NCBI RefSeq assembly: GCF_003097135.1
Contig: NZ_QEQL01000004.1
Span: forward strand, 186,001 to 250,000
Reading direction: 5' to 3'
From: Pseudomonas sp. URIL14HWK12:I12
Lineage (GTDB): Bacteria > Pseudomonadota > Gammaproteobacteria > Pseudomonadales > Pseudomonadaceae
Length of the DNA: 64,000 bases
Below, piece by piece: positions 27,606 to 37,996 of the stretch (positions are counted from its first letter, which is position 1; each line of letters opens with the position of its first letter). The position numbers and the translations under genes are program-made. The notes below the pieces were generated by a model. The model did no database searches and had not been told where the DNA came from. It was given only the letters and a program-made list of their open reading frames with translations.

Positions 27606-27626
27606 CGAACTGCGCCGTGCAGTTCG
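27606..27626 (+). terminator. hairpin after the RTX gene
   Basis: CGAACTGC-GCCGT-GCAGTTCG is a perfect 8-bp stem with a 5-base loop, 34 bases past the RTX stop and between converging genes. There is no T-run immediately after it, so it may be factor-assisted or simply structural. Confidence 0.4.
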
Positions 27627-27663
27627 ACAAGCAGGGGCGGCTAGCCGCGCGACGCGACGCCCA

Positions 27664-28350
27664 TCAGGCTTTTTTGTAACGCAACCAGACGGCCCCACTT
27701 TCCTGGGGCGTTGCCGACTCAAGCTTGAGGTAGATCGGCTGTTGCCACCTCTGCTGGTCCATCTCGAACGACGCCGGGTGCTCACCGCGCCCATCGACCA
27801 GCGGCAGAATCAGCACACTAAGCTCATCGACCAGCCCGGCCTGCACGAACGCCCCGCTCACATGCGGGCCACCCTCGACGATGAGCCGCTTGCAGCCCAG
27901 CACCGACCCCAGGGTGTCGACCACTTGCGTAAGGTCCAGCTCACGTTGGCCGGCGAAGAAATACGACACCCCCACCGATTGCAAGTAAGCCAGGTAATCG
28001 TCTTCTACCTGCTCGGTGAGCACCTCTACCACATGAGCACCAAGCGCCTCGTCGCTCTGCCAGCCCACCTTGCCATGGGGGTCGATGGAGATCGCATAAC
28101 AGTCGGCATCGGTACGGGCAAAATGCGCCTCACGCGCAATGGGTTGCTTGGCCAGCCCCTTCGGATAACCCGTGTCGTGGGCAATTTCCTGCATGGTCAC
28201 CCGGCCACAGATCCAAGCGTCGAAACCGAAGCTCTCGGCCTGTTTTTCATAGAGCTCATCGGCCTGGCGCTTGAAATCGCGGTCCCAGCCGTCGGTCAGG
28301 GCGTGGCCGTCCACAGACGACATCATATGGCAGATGACATAGGGCTTCAT
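27664..28350 (-). CDS. RibD/DHFR-like reductase family protein
   Basis: The 228-residue protein has the RibD C-terminal (dihydrofolate reductase-like) fold. It opens with MKPYVICHMMSSVDGHAL, continues with FDAWICGRVTMQEIA, and has the late nucleotide-binding stretch GCKRLIVEGGPHVSGAFVQAGLVDEL. The family reduces pyrimidine or related carbonyl substrates with NAD(P)H. No deaminase domain is present, so it is not the full RibD enzyme. The ATG has a GAGGTG ribosome site. Substrate unknown. Confidence 0.85.
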   Translation of the reverse strand: MKPYVICHMMSSVDGHALTDGWDRDFKRQADELYEKQAESFGFDAWICGRVTMQEIAHDTGYPKGLAKQPIAREAHFARTDADCYAISIDPHGKVGWQSDEALGAHVVEVLTEQVEDDYLAYLQSVGVSYFFAGQRELDLTQVVDTLGSVLGCKRLIVEGGPHVSGAFVQAGLVDELSVLILPLVDGRGEHPASFEMDQQRWQQPIYLKLESATPQESGAVWLRYKKA

Positions 28351-28378
28351 GGTGGCACCTCGTGCAATGGTCGATCTA

Positions 28379-28561
28379 TCAACGACCCGCGTGACCGGTG
28401 CCCGGTTCAGCCGGTGTGACCGGCCGCCCGCTGCGCGCGGCGCGGCGGCAGCGCTCGGAGCAATAGCGCACCTCGCCCCAGCAGCGCGCCCACTTCTTGC
28501 GCCAGGTGAATGGCAACCCACACGCTGCACATACCTTGCGCGGCAACTCGCTTTTTTTCAA
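28379..28561 (-). CDS. DUF2256 zinc-ribbon small protein
   Basis: A 60-residue basic protein with the DUF2256 signature: [20 protein letters not shown] followed by [11 protein letters not shown]. Four cysteines in two CxxC-type pairs suggest a zinc ribbon. I prefer a TTG start at 28559-28561 because AGGGGAAAG lies 6 bases ahead and the product then begins LKKSELPRK like its relatives; a TTG 12 codons upstream is the alternative. The 5' end lies close to the divergent LRR-kinase gene. The function is unknown. Confidence 0.75.
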   Translation of the reverse strand: MKKSELPRKVCAACGLPFTWRKKWARCWGEVRYCSERCRRAARSGRPVTPAEPGTGHAGR

Positions 28562-28614
28562 ACCGTGCTTTCCCCTATCATTGGCGCCCTTTGGCAAACG
28601 ATGCAGCCACGACC

Positions 28615-29883
28615 ATGCATACTCTTCAAGCCCTGGAGGCCGGCGACCTGGCTGGCATCACCCGGCTCGACCTCGCCGGCGGGCTGCGCGAGTTTCCCGA
28701 AGCAATCTACGGCCTGGCTGACAGCCTGGAGGTGCTCAACCTCTCGGGCAATGCCCTCACCTCTTTGCCCCATGACCTGCATCGCCTGAAAAAACTGCGC
28801 GTGCTGTTCTGTTCTGACAACCCGTTCGAGCGATTGCCTCCGTGCCTGGGCGATTGCGAGCAGCTGAGCATGGTCGGTTTCAAGGCCAACCGTATCGAGC
28901 ACGTGCCTGCCGAGGCGCTTCCCGCCCAGCTGCGCTGGCTGATCCTCACCGACAACCGGCTCGAGCACCTGCCCCAAGCCCTGGGCGAGCGCCAGGCGTT
29001 GCAAAAGCTGATGCTGGCTGGCAACCGCCTGAGCGCCCTGCCCGGCAGCCTCGCCGGCGCCGCCAACCTCGAGCTGCTGCGCATCGCCAGCAACCGGCTG
29101 GTCGAGCTGCCGGCCTGGCTGGGCGAGCTGCCGTCGCTGGCGTGGCTGGCGTACTCGGGCAACCCCTTGCCCAGCGCCTGGCGCCGGCCTGAGGCACCCG
29201 CTGCCACACCTGCCGTGCCTTGGGCCAGCCTGGTGCTCGGGCAGCGACTGGGCGAAGGGGCCAGTGGGCTGATTATGCAGGCGCAGCAGGCCGGCCAATC
29301 GGTGGCGGTGAAGCTCTACAAAGGCCAGATCACCAGCGACGGCTCGCCGCTGGACGAAATGGCCGCGTGCCTGGCGGCCGGCCAGCACCCGGCGCTGATT
29401 CCGGTACGGGGCCCCATCAGTGGCCACCCCGAGGGCGCCGAGGGTTTGGTGATGGACCTGATCGACCCCGCCTTCACGCCAATGGCCGGGCCGCCGAGCC
29501 TGGCCAGTTGCACCCGCGACTGCTACCCGGCCTGGCTCGAATTCGAGGCCGGCGCCCTGCGCAGCATGGCCGCACGGCTGGCCTCGCTGTGTGCACAGTT
29601 GCACGGCCGCGGGCTGATGCACGGCGACCTGTACGCCCACAACCTGCTGTGGCGCCCCGGCGGCCAGTGCCTGCTGGGGGATTTCGGGGCCGCCTCGTTC
29701 TACGCCAAAGGCGACACCGCGATGCAGCGCCTGGAGGTCCGCGCGTTCGGCATCCTTCTGGGCGAATGGCTGGAGCGCTGCCGGCAGCCGCTGGAGGACC
29801 TGCAAGCGTTGCAAAGGGCATGCATTGGCCCGGTCAACCAACGCCCCTTGTTTGCAGGACTCGCCGCTCAGCTGAGCGGCTGA
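28615..29883 (+). CDS. leucine-rich-repeat protein kinase
   Basis: This 422-residue soluble protein joins two modules. Residues about 15-190 contain seven leucine-rich repeats (e.g. [45 protein letters not shown]). Residues about 205-420 form a eukaryotic-like kinase with GEGASG (213-218), the ATP-anchoring Lys233 in VAVKLY, Glu248, the catalytic loop HGDLYAHN (Asp338, Asn343) and DFG at 356-358. All core catalytic residues are present, so an active protein kinase is likely. There is no signal peptide or membrane helix. It overlaps the converging glycosyltransferase gene by 16 bases. The target is unknown. Confidence 0.9.
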   Translation: MHTLQALEAGDLAGITRLDLAGGLREFPEAIYGLADSLEVLNLSGNALTSLPHDLHRLKKLRVLFCSDNPFERLPPCLGDCEQLSMVGFKANRIEHVPAEALPAQLRWLILTDNRLEHLPQALGERQALQKLMLAGNRLSALPGSLAGAANLELLRIASNRLVELPAWLGELPSLAWLAYSGNPLPSAWRRPEAPAATPAVPWASLVLGQRLGEGASGLIMQAQQAGQSVAVKLYKGQITSDGSPLDEMAACLAAGQHPALIPVRGPISGHPEGAEGLVMDLIDPAFTPMAGPPSLASCTRDCYPAWLEFEAGALRSMAARLASLCAQLHGRGLMHGDLYAHNLLWRPGGQCLLGDFGAASFYAKGDTAMQRLEVRAFGILLGEWLERCRQPLEDLQALQRACIGPVNQRPLFAGLAAQLSG

Positions 29884-30893
29884 AGCCTAGCCAGCTGAGT
29901 TTCCAGCCAGCTCGCCGCACGGCGGGCCGCTTCAGGGTCGGCCCACTGCCGCCAGGTGCGGCCGTTAAGGGTGCGTGCCCGTGCCAGCAGTGCAGGCCAT
30001 CGCTCGGCCGCCGGCCACCCCTCCTCCAGCCCCAGCGCCGCATTGCAGGCGCTAAGCCGCCGGGCCTGATCGCGCTGCTCGGCGAACGGCCGCTGCTCAC
30101 CCACCGCGACATAGCGGCAACCCAAGGCCGCTGCCTCACTGACCAGGCTGTCGCTGGCACTGCCCACCACCACCTCGGCGCGCTGCATTTCGTCGGCCGG
30201 GTCGGCGAGCACACCTAGCCAGTGCAGGTTCGCGCCGCCCGAAGCCGCCGGCGTCGGCCCAGCGACGCGCACCTGCCAATCCGGGCACTGAAGGGCCACT
30301 GCCTGGGCGTACTCGGCCGACAGGCCACTGCCGCCATGCCCGCTGATCAGCAGCACAGTGCCGCCGGCGGCTTCACCCGCCGGCCGGCCGTTATAGCGGG
30401 ACAACCAACCGCTGTGATACGTCTTGGCCGCCCACGGATCACCCGGCGTAGCCATGGCTTGTGGGTAGGGTGCGAGCAAGCCTTGGGCTGTTTCATAAGC
30501 GAGGCGGTGAGCCGCGTCATCGCGTGTACCGTGCTGGCGCAGGTAAACGGTGGGCACCGAACATAAGCGTGCCAGCAGGGCCACCTCCACCGACACGTCC
30601 ACCACCAGCAGGCAGGGCCAGTGCTGCTCGAACCACTGCGCGAGGATCGCCATGCGCTGATTGAGCCCGCGCACGCCCAGTGGGGCGTAATGGAGGCTCT
30701 CGATGGCCGGGCTCGACACGCCCTCGGCGTAATCCATCGGCAACTGCACCCACTGCACATTCGCCGGCAACACCCCGTCAGGCCGGCGGCTGCCGAACAA
30801 GGTCACCGGCACCTGAAGTGCACTGGCGATGGCCACGGCCCGCGCCCCATGGCCGGCACCGTGGTGATGAACGTAGTAACCCAGCTCAGCCAC
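29868..30893 (-). CDS. MurG-like glycosyltransferase
   Basis: A 341-residue GT-B-fold protein. The N-terminal loop YYVHHHGAGHGARAVAIASAL resembles the Gly-rich acceptor loop of MurG-type enzymes. The C-terminal half has VLLISGHGGSGLSAEYAQAV and a sugar-nucleotide-binding EVVVGSASDSLVSEAAALG stretch followed by EQRPFAEQ. It starts with GTG at 30891-30893, overlapping the preceding glycosyltransferase stop by 8 bases, so the two are coupled. It probably uses a UDP-sugar; the acceptor is unknown. Confidence 0.8.
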   Translation of the reverse strand: MAELGYYVHHHGAGHGARAVAIASALQVPVTLFGSRRPDGVLPANVQWVQLPMDYAEGVSSPAIESLHYAPLGVRGLNQRMAILAQWFEQHWPCLLVVDVSVEVALLARLCSVPTVYLRQHGTRDDAAHRLAYETAQGLLAPYPQAMATPGDPWAAKTYHSGWLSRYNGRPAGEAAGGTVLLISGHGGSGLSAEYAQAVALQCPDWQVRVAGPTPAASGGANLHWLGVLADPADEMQRAEVVVGSASDSLVSEAAALGCRYVAVGEQRPFAEQRDQARRLSACNAALGLEEGWPAAERWPALLARARTLNGRTWRQWADPEAARRAASWLETQLARLQPLS

Positions 30894-31917
30894 GGGCGAC
30901 CTCCGCCAGCAGGCGTTCGTAGTGCTCCAGCATGCGCGGCAACCCCCACAGGGCTTCGGCACGTTCGCGGCAAGCGGCGCGCGAGCATTGGCGTGCGAGC
31001 GCCAGCGCCTGCGCCAGCGCCGCCACATCCCCGCCCGGGGCCAAAGCGCCAGTGCGCGTGTCAATCAGCTCCGGCATCGCACCACGGGCGAAAGCGGCCA
31101 CCGGCGTGCCGCAGGCCATGGCCTCGGCGACCACCAAACCGAAAGGCTCCTCCCAGCAGGGCGTGATCAAGGCCACGGCCGCCTGGCTGAGCTGCGCCCG
31201 GATCTGCTCATGGCCCAGGTGGCCAAGGTACTCGACCCCGTCTCCCAACCGAGGCGCCACCTGCTCATTGAAGTAGGTGCGGTCTGCCACATGGCCCGCC
31301 AGGCGCAACGGCACCCCTGCCTGGCGCGCCGCATCGATCGCCAGGTGCGCGCCCTTGTCCGGCACCAGGCGCCCGAACCAGAACGCGTGCTCGCCCGGTG
31401 TGCCTTCGGGCCGCCACGCCTCCAGGTCGATGCCGTTGGGTACAACCGCACATGGCTGAGCCCATGGCTGCCAACTGCGGGCATTGGCGGCGGAAATCGT
31501 GGCGAAGCGCCCGTGATTCGAGCGCGCAGCCAGCGCGGTGGTCATCTCGAAGAATGGCGGAGTGTGCAACACCGTGAGCATAGGGGTACGCAGCACCGAA
31601 GCCATGGTCACGGGCACGTAGTGCAGGCTGTTGTTGAAGATCACATCGAAACCGTGGTCGTCGAGGGTGGCCATCACCTTGAAGTAGGCGTGGTGCTCGG
31701 CCACGTACTCGCTCGACAGGCTCGGGTGCCGGCAGCGGTCCGGCGCCTGCATGGGCACAAGGTTCAGGGCCGGGTCGCTGTCTTCATGGGCGAACAGCGT
31801 TACCTCATGGCCGCGTTGGGCAAGGCCCTGCACCACGGCGTGCGTGAAAGCCTCCAGGCCACCGGCGAAGGGCGCACGGACGGGGAACTTGATATGGGTG
31901 AGTACACCGATGCGCAT
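30886..31917 (-). CDS. GT4-family glycosyltransferase
   Basis: The 343-residue GT-B glycosyltransferase starts MRIGVLTHIKFPVRAPFAGG, with the Gly-rich loop near AGGLEAFTHAVV. The C-terminal nucleotide-sugar domain contains FWFGRLVPDKG (about 185-195) and the retaining GT4 EX7E element in PCWEEPFGLVVAEAMACGTPV. A soluble enzyme acting on cell-envelope or small-molecule acceptors is likely. It is followed, with overlap, by the MurG-like gene, and the pair may build one glycan or glycolipid. Confidence 0.88.
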   Translation of the reverse strand: MRIGVLTHIKFPVRAPFAGGLEAFTHAVVQGLAQRGHEVTLFAHEDSDPALNLVPMQAPDRCRHPSLSSEYVAEHHAYFKVMATLDDHGFDVIFNNSLHYVPVTMASVLRTPMLTVLHTPPFFEMTTALAARSNHGRFATISAANARSWQPWAQPCAVVPNGIDLEAWRPEGTPGEHAFWFGRLVPDKGAHLAIDAARQAGVPLRLAGHVADRTYFNEQVAPRLGDGVEYLGHLGHEQIRAQLSQAAVALITPCWEEPFGLVVAEAMACGTPVAAFARGAMPELIDTRTGALAPGGDVAALAQALALARQCSRAACRERAEALWGLPRMLEHYERLLAEVARG

Positions 31918-31944
31918 GTGGGCGAGTCCTTGCTCGTGGGGGCC

Positions 31945-32018
31945 TCATCGCCAAGCAAGCCGGCGTTCCACAGATCTTGGGCATGATCTGGGTGGGGGGG
32001 CCGGCTTGCCGGGCGACG
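31945..32018. repeat. REP-like inverted pair
   Basis: An imperfect inverted pair built around GCAAGCCGGC and GCCGGCTTGC, with CAGATC/GATCTG as the inner arms, lies between the glycosyltransferase operon and ppiC. The core sequence is the same as in the better pair at 42195-42277, as expected of dispersed Pseudomonas REP elements. Confidence 0.6.
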
Positions 32019-32143
32019 CGAAAATCTTCGTCTCCTGATGGAGGCTTGCCCTCCTGCATTGGTTCCAACCAGAACACACCCCTGCCCAGCGCGGTAACGA
32101 TCAGTTACGCTTACAGGCTCATACACCTGACAGGAGCCTTCTC

Positions 32144-32425
32144 ATGGCCCGTGCCACCGCTCGCCACATCCTGGTATCCACCGAAGCCAAGTGCAACGAA
32201 CTGAAGAGCCAGATCGAAGGCGGCGCCGATTTCGCTGAACTCGCCAAGCAGAACTCTTCCTGCCCCTCCAGCCGCCAGGGCGGCGACCTGGGCAGCTTCG
32301 GCCCCGGCCAGATGGTCAAGGAATTCGACCAAGTGGTGTTCAGCGCCCCGGTCAACACCGTACAGGGCCCGGTCAAAACCCAGTTCGGCTACCACCTGCT
32401 GGAAGTGACCAGCCGCCAGGACTGA
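32144..32425 (+). CDS. ppiC: parvulin-type peptidyl-prolyl isomerase PpiC
   Basis: A 93-residue single-domain parvulin. ARHILVSTEAKCNELKSQI opens the fold, then GGADFAELAKQNSSCPSSRQGGDLGSFGPGQM and the last strand QFGYHLLEV, as in E. coli PpiC (only these parts cited). It speeds cis-trans isomerisation of prolyl bonds. There is no signal peptide, so it is cytoplasmic. An ACAGGAG ribosome site stands ahead of the ATG. It is probably a single-gene unit. Confidence 0.95.
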   Translation: MARATARHILVSTEAKCNELKSQIEGGADFAELAKQNSSCPSSRQGGDLGSFGPGQMVKEFDQVVFSAPVNTVQGPVKTQFGYHLLEVTSRQD

Positions 32426-32484
32426 CCCCCTACGTGGCGCGCCCGGCGCGCCACCTCTTTCGCATGATGGGGCGGCCAGTCTCG

Positions 32485-34317
32485 ATGACCCGATTGTTGC
32501 TCGCGCTGTGCCTGCTGCCGTTCGCTTGCCTGGCAGCCCCACAAAATGCCTTGACCGTTTACGGCGAAGCCCCCAAGTACGGCCCTCAGTTCCAGCATTT
32601 CGACTATGTGAACCCCGACGCCCCCAAAGGCGGCAGCGTACGGCGTTCGGCGCTGGAGATCGGTGGGTTCGATCACCTGATGCCTTTCATCGACAATGGC
32701 ACAGGCGTCAGCCAGGTCGAGGGGCTGGTGTACTCGCCACTGGCAGTGCGCAGCTTCGACGAACCCTACACCGTCTACGGCCTGATCGCCGAAAAGATCG
32801 AACGCGACCCTCAGGAGCGCTTCGTGCGCTTCTATCTGAACCCCAAAGCGCGTTTCGCCGACGGTACCCCCATCACCGCCGAAGACGTGCGCTATACCTA
32901 CGACCTGTTGATGCACAAGGGCAGCCTGCAGTACCGCACTCGCTTTGCCGATGTGGGCGCTGTGACGGTGGAGGGCGAACGGCAGGTGCGTTTCGACCTG
33001 GCCGAAGGCGCCAGCCATAGCCTGGCGCTGGACCTGGCCAGCTTGCCGGTGTTTCCCGAGCATTGGTGGAAAGGCCGCGACTTCGAGAACGGTGGCGGCT
33101 TCGAAGCGCCGCTGGGCAACGGCCCCTATCGGGTGGCCAAGGTCGACAACGGCCGCAGCATCACGTTCGAACGCAACCCCGACTGGTGGGGCAAAGACCT
33201 GCCAGTGGCGCGCGGTATGTACAACTTCGACAAGGTAACGGTGGAGTACTTCGGCGACACCGAAGTCGCGCGCCAGGTACTGCGCGGTGGCGGCTTTGAC
33301 TACAACCGCGAATTTTCCGCCACCGCCTACACCATCGGTTATGAGAGCCCCGCACTCACCGACGGCCGCCTGCAACGCGGCCACTTGGCGCCCAAGGCCG
33401 TGCAGCCGGCGCAGGGCTACCTGTTCAACCTGCAACGGCCAGTGTTCAAGGATCGCCGCGTGCGCCAGGCACTGGCGATGCTGTGGGACTTCGAATGGAG
33501 TAACCGGCAGATGATGCGCGGCATGTACATCCGCCAGCGCAGCTACTTCTCCAACAGCGAACTGGCTGCAACCGCACCGCCCACGCCCGAGGAGCTCAAG
33601 ATCCTGGAGCCACTGCGCGGTCAGGTGCCCAACGAGGTGTTCGGGCCGGCCTTCGCGCCACCGAAGACCGACGGCAGCGGTAACTTGCGCCCCCAGCAAC
33701 TGCAAGCGCTGGCCCTGCTCGAACAGGCGGGCTGGCACGCCGACGGCGACCGCCTGGTGAACGCCGAGGGGCAACCGCTGACCTTCACCTTCCTCAACGC
33801 CCAGAACGGTGTGGAGCGCCTGCTGCTGCCGTGGAAACGAACGCTCAAGCAGATCGGCATCGACCTGCAGATCCGCCGCATCGACCCTTCGCAGTACATC
33901 AACCGGTTGATGGCACGCGACTACGACATGATCGTCAGCGGTTACCAGATGAGCGAATCGCCGGGCCTTGAGCTGTACAACTATTTCGGCTCGCGCTCGG
34001 CCAGCGACAGTGGCTCAAGCAATTACCTGGTGCTCAAAGACCCGGCCGTCGACCACCTGATCGACGGCCTGACCCGTGCACGTACCCATGATGAGATGGT
34101 CACCTGGGCGCATGCGCTGGACCGGGTGCTGCAGTGGGGCTACTACTGGGTGCCCAACTATTACCCGCCCGGCAGCTCGACGGTGTGGTGGAACCGCTTC
34201 GGCATCCCCGAGCACCCGGCCCCCCAGAACGAGGCCCTGGACACCTGGTGGGAAGTCAGCCCCACCGCCCTGACCAACGACCAGATGCGCGCGCTCAAGG
34301 CGCGGGAGGGGCACTGA
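32485..34317 (+). CDS. yejA: YejA-type peptide/microcin ABC substrate-binding protein
   Basis: The 610-residue periplasmic protein has a signal peptide ([20 protein letters not shown], cut after about residue 18) and the family-5 extracellular-binding fold. Visible elements are [35 protein letters not shown] and [16 protein letters not shown]. In E. coli, YejABEF imports oligopeptides and peptide-nucleotide antibiotics such as microcin C. An in-frame ATG 21 bases earlier is possible, but a GGGG ribosome site favours 32485. It is the first gene of a tightly coupled four-gene operon. Confidence 0.93.
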   Translation: MTRLLLALCLLPFACLAAPQNALTVYGEAPKYGPQFQHFDYVNPDAPKGGSVRRSALEIGGFDHLMPFIDNGTGVSQVEGLVYSPLAVRSFDEPYTVYGLIAEKIERDPQERFVRFYLNPKARFADGTPITAEDVRYTYDLLMHKGSLQYRTRFADVGAVTVEGERQVRFDLAEGASHSLALDLASLPVFPEHWWKGRDFENGGGFEAPLGNGPYRVAKVDNGRSITFERNPDWWGKDLPVARGMYNFDKVTVEYFGDTEVARQVLRGGGFDYNREFSATAYTIGYESPALTDGRLQRGHLAPKAVQPAQGYLFNLQRPVFKDRRVRQALAMLWDFEWSNRQMMRGMYIRQRSYFSNSELAATAPPTPEELKILEPLRGQVPNEVFGPAFAPPKTDGSGNLRPQQLQALALLEQAGWHADGDRLVNAEGQPLTFTFLNAQNGVERLLLPWKRTLKQIGIDLQIRRIDPSQYINRLMARDYDMIVSGYQMSESPGLELYNYFGSRSASDSGSSNYLVLKDPAVDHLIDGLTRARTHDEMVTWAHALDRVLQWGYYWVPNYYPPGSSTVWWNRFGIPEHPAPQNEALDTWWEVSPTALTNDQMRALKAREGH

Positions 34318-35381
34318 TGCTTGCTTATACCTTACGCCGGCTGGTGCTGATCGTGCCGACGCTGCTGATCATCCTGATCGTCAACTTCGTGATCGTTCAG
34401 GCCGCCCCCGGTGGCCCGGTGGAACAGGCCATCGCGCACCTGCAGGGCATTGGTGGCCCCTCAGGGGTAGCGGGCAGCGCAGGGGATGCGGGCGGCGCCA
34501 GCTCGCGCGCCAGCCGCGGGCTCGACCCCAAGCTGATCGAGGGCATCAAGCAGCACTATGGCTTCGACAAGCCGGCCCCCGAGCGCCTCTGGCTGATGCT
34601 CAAGCAATACGCGGTGCTGGATTTCGGCAACAGTTTTTTCCGGGGTGCGAAGGTCACCGACCTGATCCTGCAGAAGTTGCCGGTCACCCTTTCGCTGGGG
34701 TTGTGGGCCACGCTGATCACCTACCTGGTGTCGATCCCGTTGGGCATTCGCAAGGCGGTACGCCACGGCAGCCATTTCGACGTGTGGAGCAGCACCGCTA
34801 TCGTGGTGGGCTATGCAATGCCGCCATTTCTGTTGGCGATATTCCTGATCGTGCTGTTCTGCGGCGGCACGGGCCTGAACTGGTTCCCGGCGCGCGGCCT
34901 GACCTCGGATAACTTCGAGCAGCTCAGTTTCGTGGGCAAGCTGGCCGACTATTTCTGGCACTTGGTGCTGCCGGTGCTTTCGTTGGTGCTTGGGGGCTTC
35001 GCCACGCTCACGGTGTTGGTCAAGAATGCCTTTCTCACCGAGGTCACCCGCCAGTACGTAGTCACCGCCCGGGCCAAGGGCCTGACCGAACGGCGCGTGC
35101 TCTACGGCCACATCTTCCGCAACGCCATGCTGCTGGTGGTGGCGGGCCTGCCGCAAGCGCTGATTACCGTGTTTTTCGCAGGCTCGCTGCTGATCGAGGT
35201 GGTGTTCTCCCTCGACGGGCTGGGCCGGCTCAGTTACGAGGCGGCCGTGGCCCGGGATTACCCGGTGGTGTTCGGCACGCTGTTCATCTTCACCCTGGCG
35301 GGCCTGCTGATCAAATTGCTCGGTGACCTGTGCTACCTGCTGGTGGACCCACGCATCGACTTTTCCGCGAGGAGCGCCTGA
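34317..35381 (+). CDS. yejB: YejB-type ABC permease
   Basis: The 354-residue permease starts at the ATG overlapping the yejA stop by one base (TGATG). It has an N-terminal helix ([19 protein letters not shown]), a periplasmic insert rich in Gly and Ser at about 40-65, then five more helices and the EAA-type loop [23 protein letters not shown] that contacts the ATPase. Length and architecture match YejB. Confidence 0.94.
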   Translation: MLAYTLRRLVLIVPTLLIILIVNFVIVQAAPGGPVEQAIAHLQGIGGPSGVAGSAGDAGGASSRASRGLDPKLIEGIKQHYGFDKPAPERLWLMLKQYAVLDFGNSFFRGAKVTDLILQKLPVTLSLGLWATLITYLVSIPLGIRKAVRHGSHFDVWSSTAIVVGYAMPPFLLAIFLIVLFCGGTGLNWFPARGLTSDNFEQLSFVGKLADYFWHLVLPVLSLVLGGFATLTVLVKNAFLTEVTRQYVVTARAKGLTERRVLYGHIFRNAMLLVVAGLPQALITVFFAGSLLIEVVFSLDGLGRLSYEAAVARDYPVVFGTLFIFTLAGLLIKLLGDLCYLLVDPRIDFSARSA

Positions 35382-36400
35382 TGCCGTTATCCCCTCCGGC
35401 GCGCCGGCGCCTGGCGCGCTTTCGCGGCAACCGCCGCGGCTGGTGGTCGCTGTGGCTGTTCGTGGTGCTGCTGTGCGCAAGCCTGGGCGCGGAGCTGTTG
35501 GCCAACGACAAGCCGCTGCTGCTCAAAGCAGGCGGGCACTATTACTTCCCGGTGTTCAAGCGCTACACCGAGCAGCAGCTGGGGGGCGTGCTGCCCTTTC
35601 AGCCCGATTACCGCAGCGACTACGTCCGCCAGCTCATCCAGAGCCAAGGCGGTTGGATGTTGTTCCCGCCGATCCCGTTCAGTGCCGACACCCCCAACTA
35701 CGACCTGGGCCGGCCCGCGCCCAGCCCACCCACTGCGGTGAACTGGCTGGGCACCGATAACCAGGCGCGGGACGTCGCCGCGCGGGTGCTGTACGGCACC
35801 CGGGTGTCGGTGCTGTTCGCACTGGCGCTGACACTGGTCAGTACGGTGATTGGCGTGGCCGCCGGTGCCCTACAGGGTTTCTACGGCGGCTGGGTCGACC
35901 TGATCGGCCAGCGCCTGCTGGAAGTGTGGTCCGGGCTGCCAGTGCTGTATCTGCTGATCATCCTTTCAGGCTTCGTCGAGCCCAACTTCTGGTGGCTGCT
36001 GGGGATCATGGCGCTGTTCAACTGGCTGGCGCTGGTGGACGTGGTGCGCGCCGAGTTCCTGCGCGGGCGCAAGCTGGAGTACGTCAAGGCCGCACGAGCG
36101 CTGGGCTTGCCGACCCGCCGGGTGATCCTGCGGCACATCCTGCCCAACGCCATGACCGCCACCTTGAGCTACTTGCCATTCATCCTCACCGGGGCCATCT
36201 CTACCCTGAGCGCGCTGGACTTCCTGGGCTTCGGTATGCCGGCGGGCAGTGCTTCGTTGGGTGAGCTGATCGCCCAGGGCAAGGAAAACCTCACCGCGCC
36301 CTGGCTGGGGCTGACGGCGTTTTTCACCCTCGCGGTGCTGCTGAGCCTGCTGGTGTTCATCGGCGAGGCGCTGCGCGATGCCTTCGACCCGCGCCACTGA
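35381..36400 (+). CDS. yejE: YejE-type ABC permease
   Basis: The 339-residue second permease starts at the ATG that shares one base with the yejB stop. After the first helix (GWWSLWLFVVLLCASLGAE) comes a long periplasmic domain (about 45-135) typical of YejE, then five helices with the EAA loop YVKAARALGLPTRRVILRHI and a GAISTLSALDFLGFGMP segment. It pairs with YejB as the membrane channel. Confidence 0.94.
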   Translation: MPLSPPARRRLARFRGNRRGWWSLWLFVVLLCASLGAELLANDKPLLLKAGGHYYFPVFKRYTEQQLGGVLPFQPDYRSDYVRQLIQSQGGWMLFPPIPFSADTPNYDLGRPAPSPPTAVNWLGTDNQARDVAARVLYGTRVSVLFALALTLVSTVIGVAAGALQGFYGGWVDLIGQRLLEVWSGLPVLYLLIILSGFVEPNFWWLLGIMALFNWLALVDVVRAEFLRGRKLEYVKAARALGLPTRRVILRHILPNAMTATLSYLPFILTGAISTLSALDFLGFGMPAGSASLGELIAQGKENLTAPWLGLTAFFTLAVLLSLLVFIGEALRDAFDPRH

Positions 36401-36412
36401 CGGAGACCCGCG

Positions 36413-37987
36413 ATGAGCGAAGCGTTGATTCAGATCCGCGACCTGACCGTAACCTTTCAGGGCCTGCCAGCGTTGGCCGGCGTTAACCTGGACATCCAGC
36501 AAGGTGAGTGCCTGGCGCTGGTGGGCGAATCCGGCTCGGGCAAGTCGGTGACGGCGCATTCGATCCTGCAGTTGCTTAGCCCTGAGGCGTGCACCTGCAC
36601 CGGCAGCATTCGCTACCGCGGCCAGGAGATGCTCGGCGCCAGCGCACACGTCTTACGGCATATCCGTGGTAACCGGGTGGCGATGATTTTCCAGGAACCG
36701 ATGACCTCGCTGAACCCGTTGCACACAGTGCAGCGGCAGATCGGCGAAACCTTGCTGGTGCACAAGGGCCTCAGTGGCAAGGCCGCCACCCTGCGCAGCC
36801 TGGAGCTGCTTGAACTGGTAGGCATCAGCGCACCTGCCCAGCGCATGAAGCAGTACCCGCACCAGCTTTCCGGAGGGCAACGCCAGCGGGTGATGATCGC
36901 CATGGCGCTGGCCTGCGAGCCTGACCTGCTGATCGCCGACGAACCCACCACGGCCCTGGATGTGACCGTGCAGCAGAAGATCCTGGAGTTGCTGCGCGAG
37001 CTGCAGCAGCGGCTGGGGATGTCGTTGCTGTTGATCAGCCACGACCTGAACCTGGTGCGCCGGATCGCCCAGCGCGTGTGCGTGATGAAACAGGGCAAGG
37101 TCGTCGAGCAGGCCCCCTGTGAGCAGCTGTTCACTCACCCCCAGCACCCCTACAGCCGGTTGCTGCTGGATGCGGAACCGGCCGGCTGCGCAGTGCCGGC
37201 AGCCGATGCGCCGGTGGCACTGGAAGTGAAGGGCCTGAAAGTCTGGTACAGCCTCGGTGGCGGTTTTTTGCGTGGCCCTTCGCAGGTAATCAAGGCGGTC
37301 GATAACGTGAGCCTGCAGGTGCGCCGTGGGCAAACGCTGGGTATCGTCGGTGAGTCAGGCTCGGGCAAATCCACCCTTGGCCAGGCCATCCTGCGCCTAC
37401 TGCCGGCGCAAGGGCTGATCCATTTCAACGGCCAGCCGTTGCAGAACCTGAGCGAGAAACAGCTACGGCCCTGGCGCAAGCGCATGCAGGTGGTGTTCCA
37501 GGACCCCTACGGCAGCCTCAGCCCACGGCTGAGCGTGGCGCAGATCGTCAGCGAAGGGCTCGAAGCCCATGCCCAACTCAGCGCCAGCGAGCGTGAACAA
37601 CGGGTGATTCAAGCGCTTGAGGAAGTGGGCCTGGACCCAGCCAGCCGCCACCGCTACCCCCATGAGTTCTCCGGGGGCCAGCGCCAGCGCGTGGCCATTG
37701 CCCGGGCGCTGGTGCTCAAGCCCGAGTTGATCCTGCTCGACGAATCCACTTCGGCACTGGACCGCACCGTGCAAAAGCAGGTGCTGGCGCTGCTGCGCGA
37801 CCTTCAGGCGCGCCATGGCCTGACGTACCTGTTCATCAGCCACGACCTGGCGGTGGTGCGTGCGCTGGCTCACGAAGTGATCGTGATCAAGGACGGGCAG
37901 ATCGTCGAACAGGGCACCACCGCCCAAGTGCTGCATGCGCCCGTGCATGCCTACACCCAGGCGCTGCTGCGCGCTGCGCAACTTTAA
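36413..37987 (+). CDS. yejF: YejF-type double ABC ATPase
   Basis: One 524-residue polypeptide contains two ABC ATPase domains. Domain 1 (about 1-260) has Walker A GESGSGKSV and signature LSGGQRQRVMIAMAL. Domain 2 (about 265-524) has GESGSGKST and FSGGQRQRVAIARAL, with Walker B LILLDES. The fused design matches YejF of the peptide importer. It starts 12 bases after yejE and ends 9 bases from the converging Lrp-type regulator. Confidence 0.95.
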   Translation: MSEALIQIRDLTVTFQGLPALAGVNLDIQQGECLALVGESGSGKSVTAHSILQLLSPEACTCTGSIRYRGQEMLGASAHVLRHIRGNRVAMIFQEPMTSLNPLHTVQRQIGETLLVHKGLSGKAATLRSLELLELVGISAPAQRMKQYPHQLSGGQRQRVMIAMALACEPDLLIADEPTTALDVTVQQKILELLRELQQRLGMSLLLISHDLNLVRRIAQRVCVMKQGKVVEQAPCEQLFTHPQHPYSRLLLDAEPAGCAVPAADAPVALEVKGLKVWYSLGGGFLRGPSQVIKAVDNVSLQVRRGQTLGIVGESGSGKSTLGQAILRLLPAQGLIHFNGQPLQNLSEKQLRPWRKRMQVVFQDPYGSLSPRLSVAQIVSEGLEAHAQLSASEREQRVIQALEEVGLDPASRHRYPHEFSGGQRQRVAIARALVLKPELILLDESTSALDRTVQKQVLALLRDLQARHGLTYLFISHDLAVVRALAHEVIVIKDGQIVEQGTTAQVLHAPVHAYTQALLRAAQL

Positions 37988-37996
37988 GCCAGCCCC

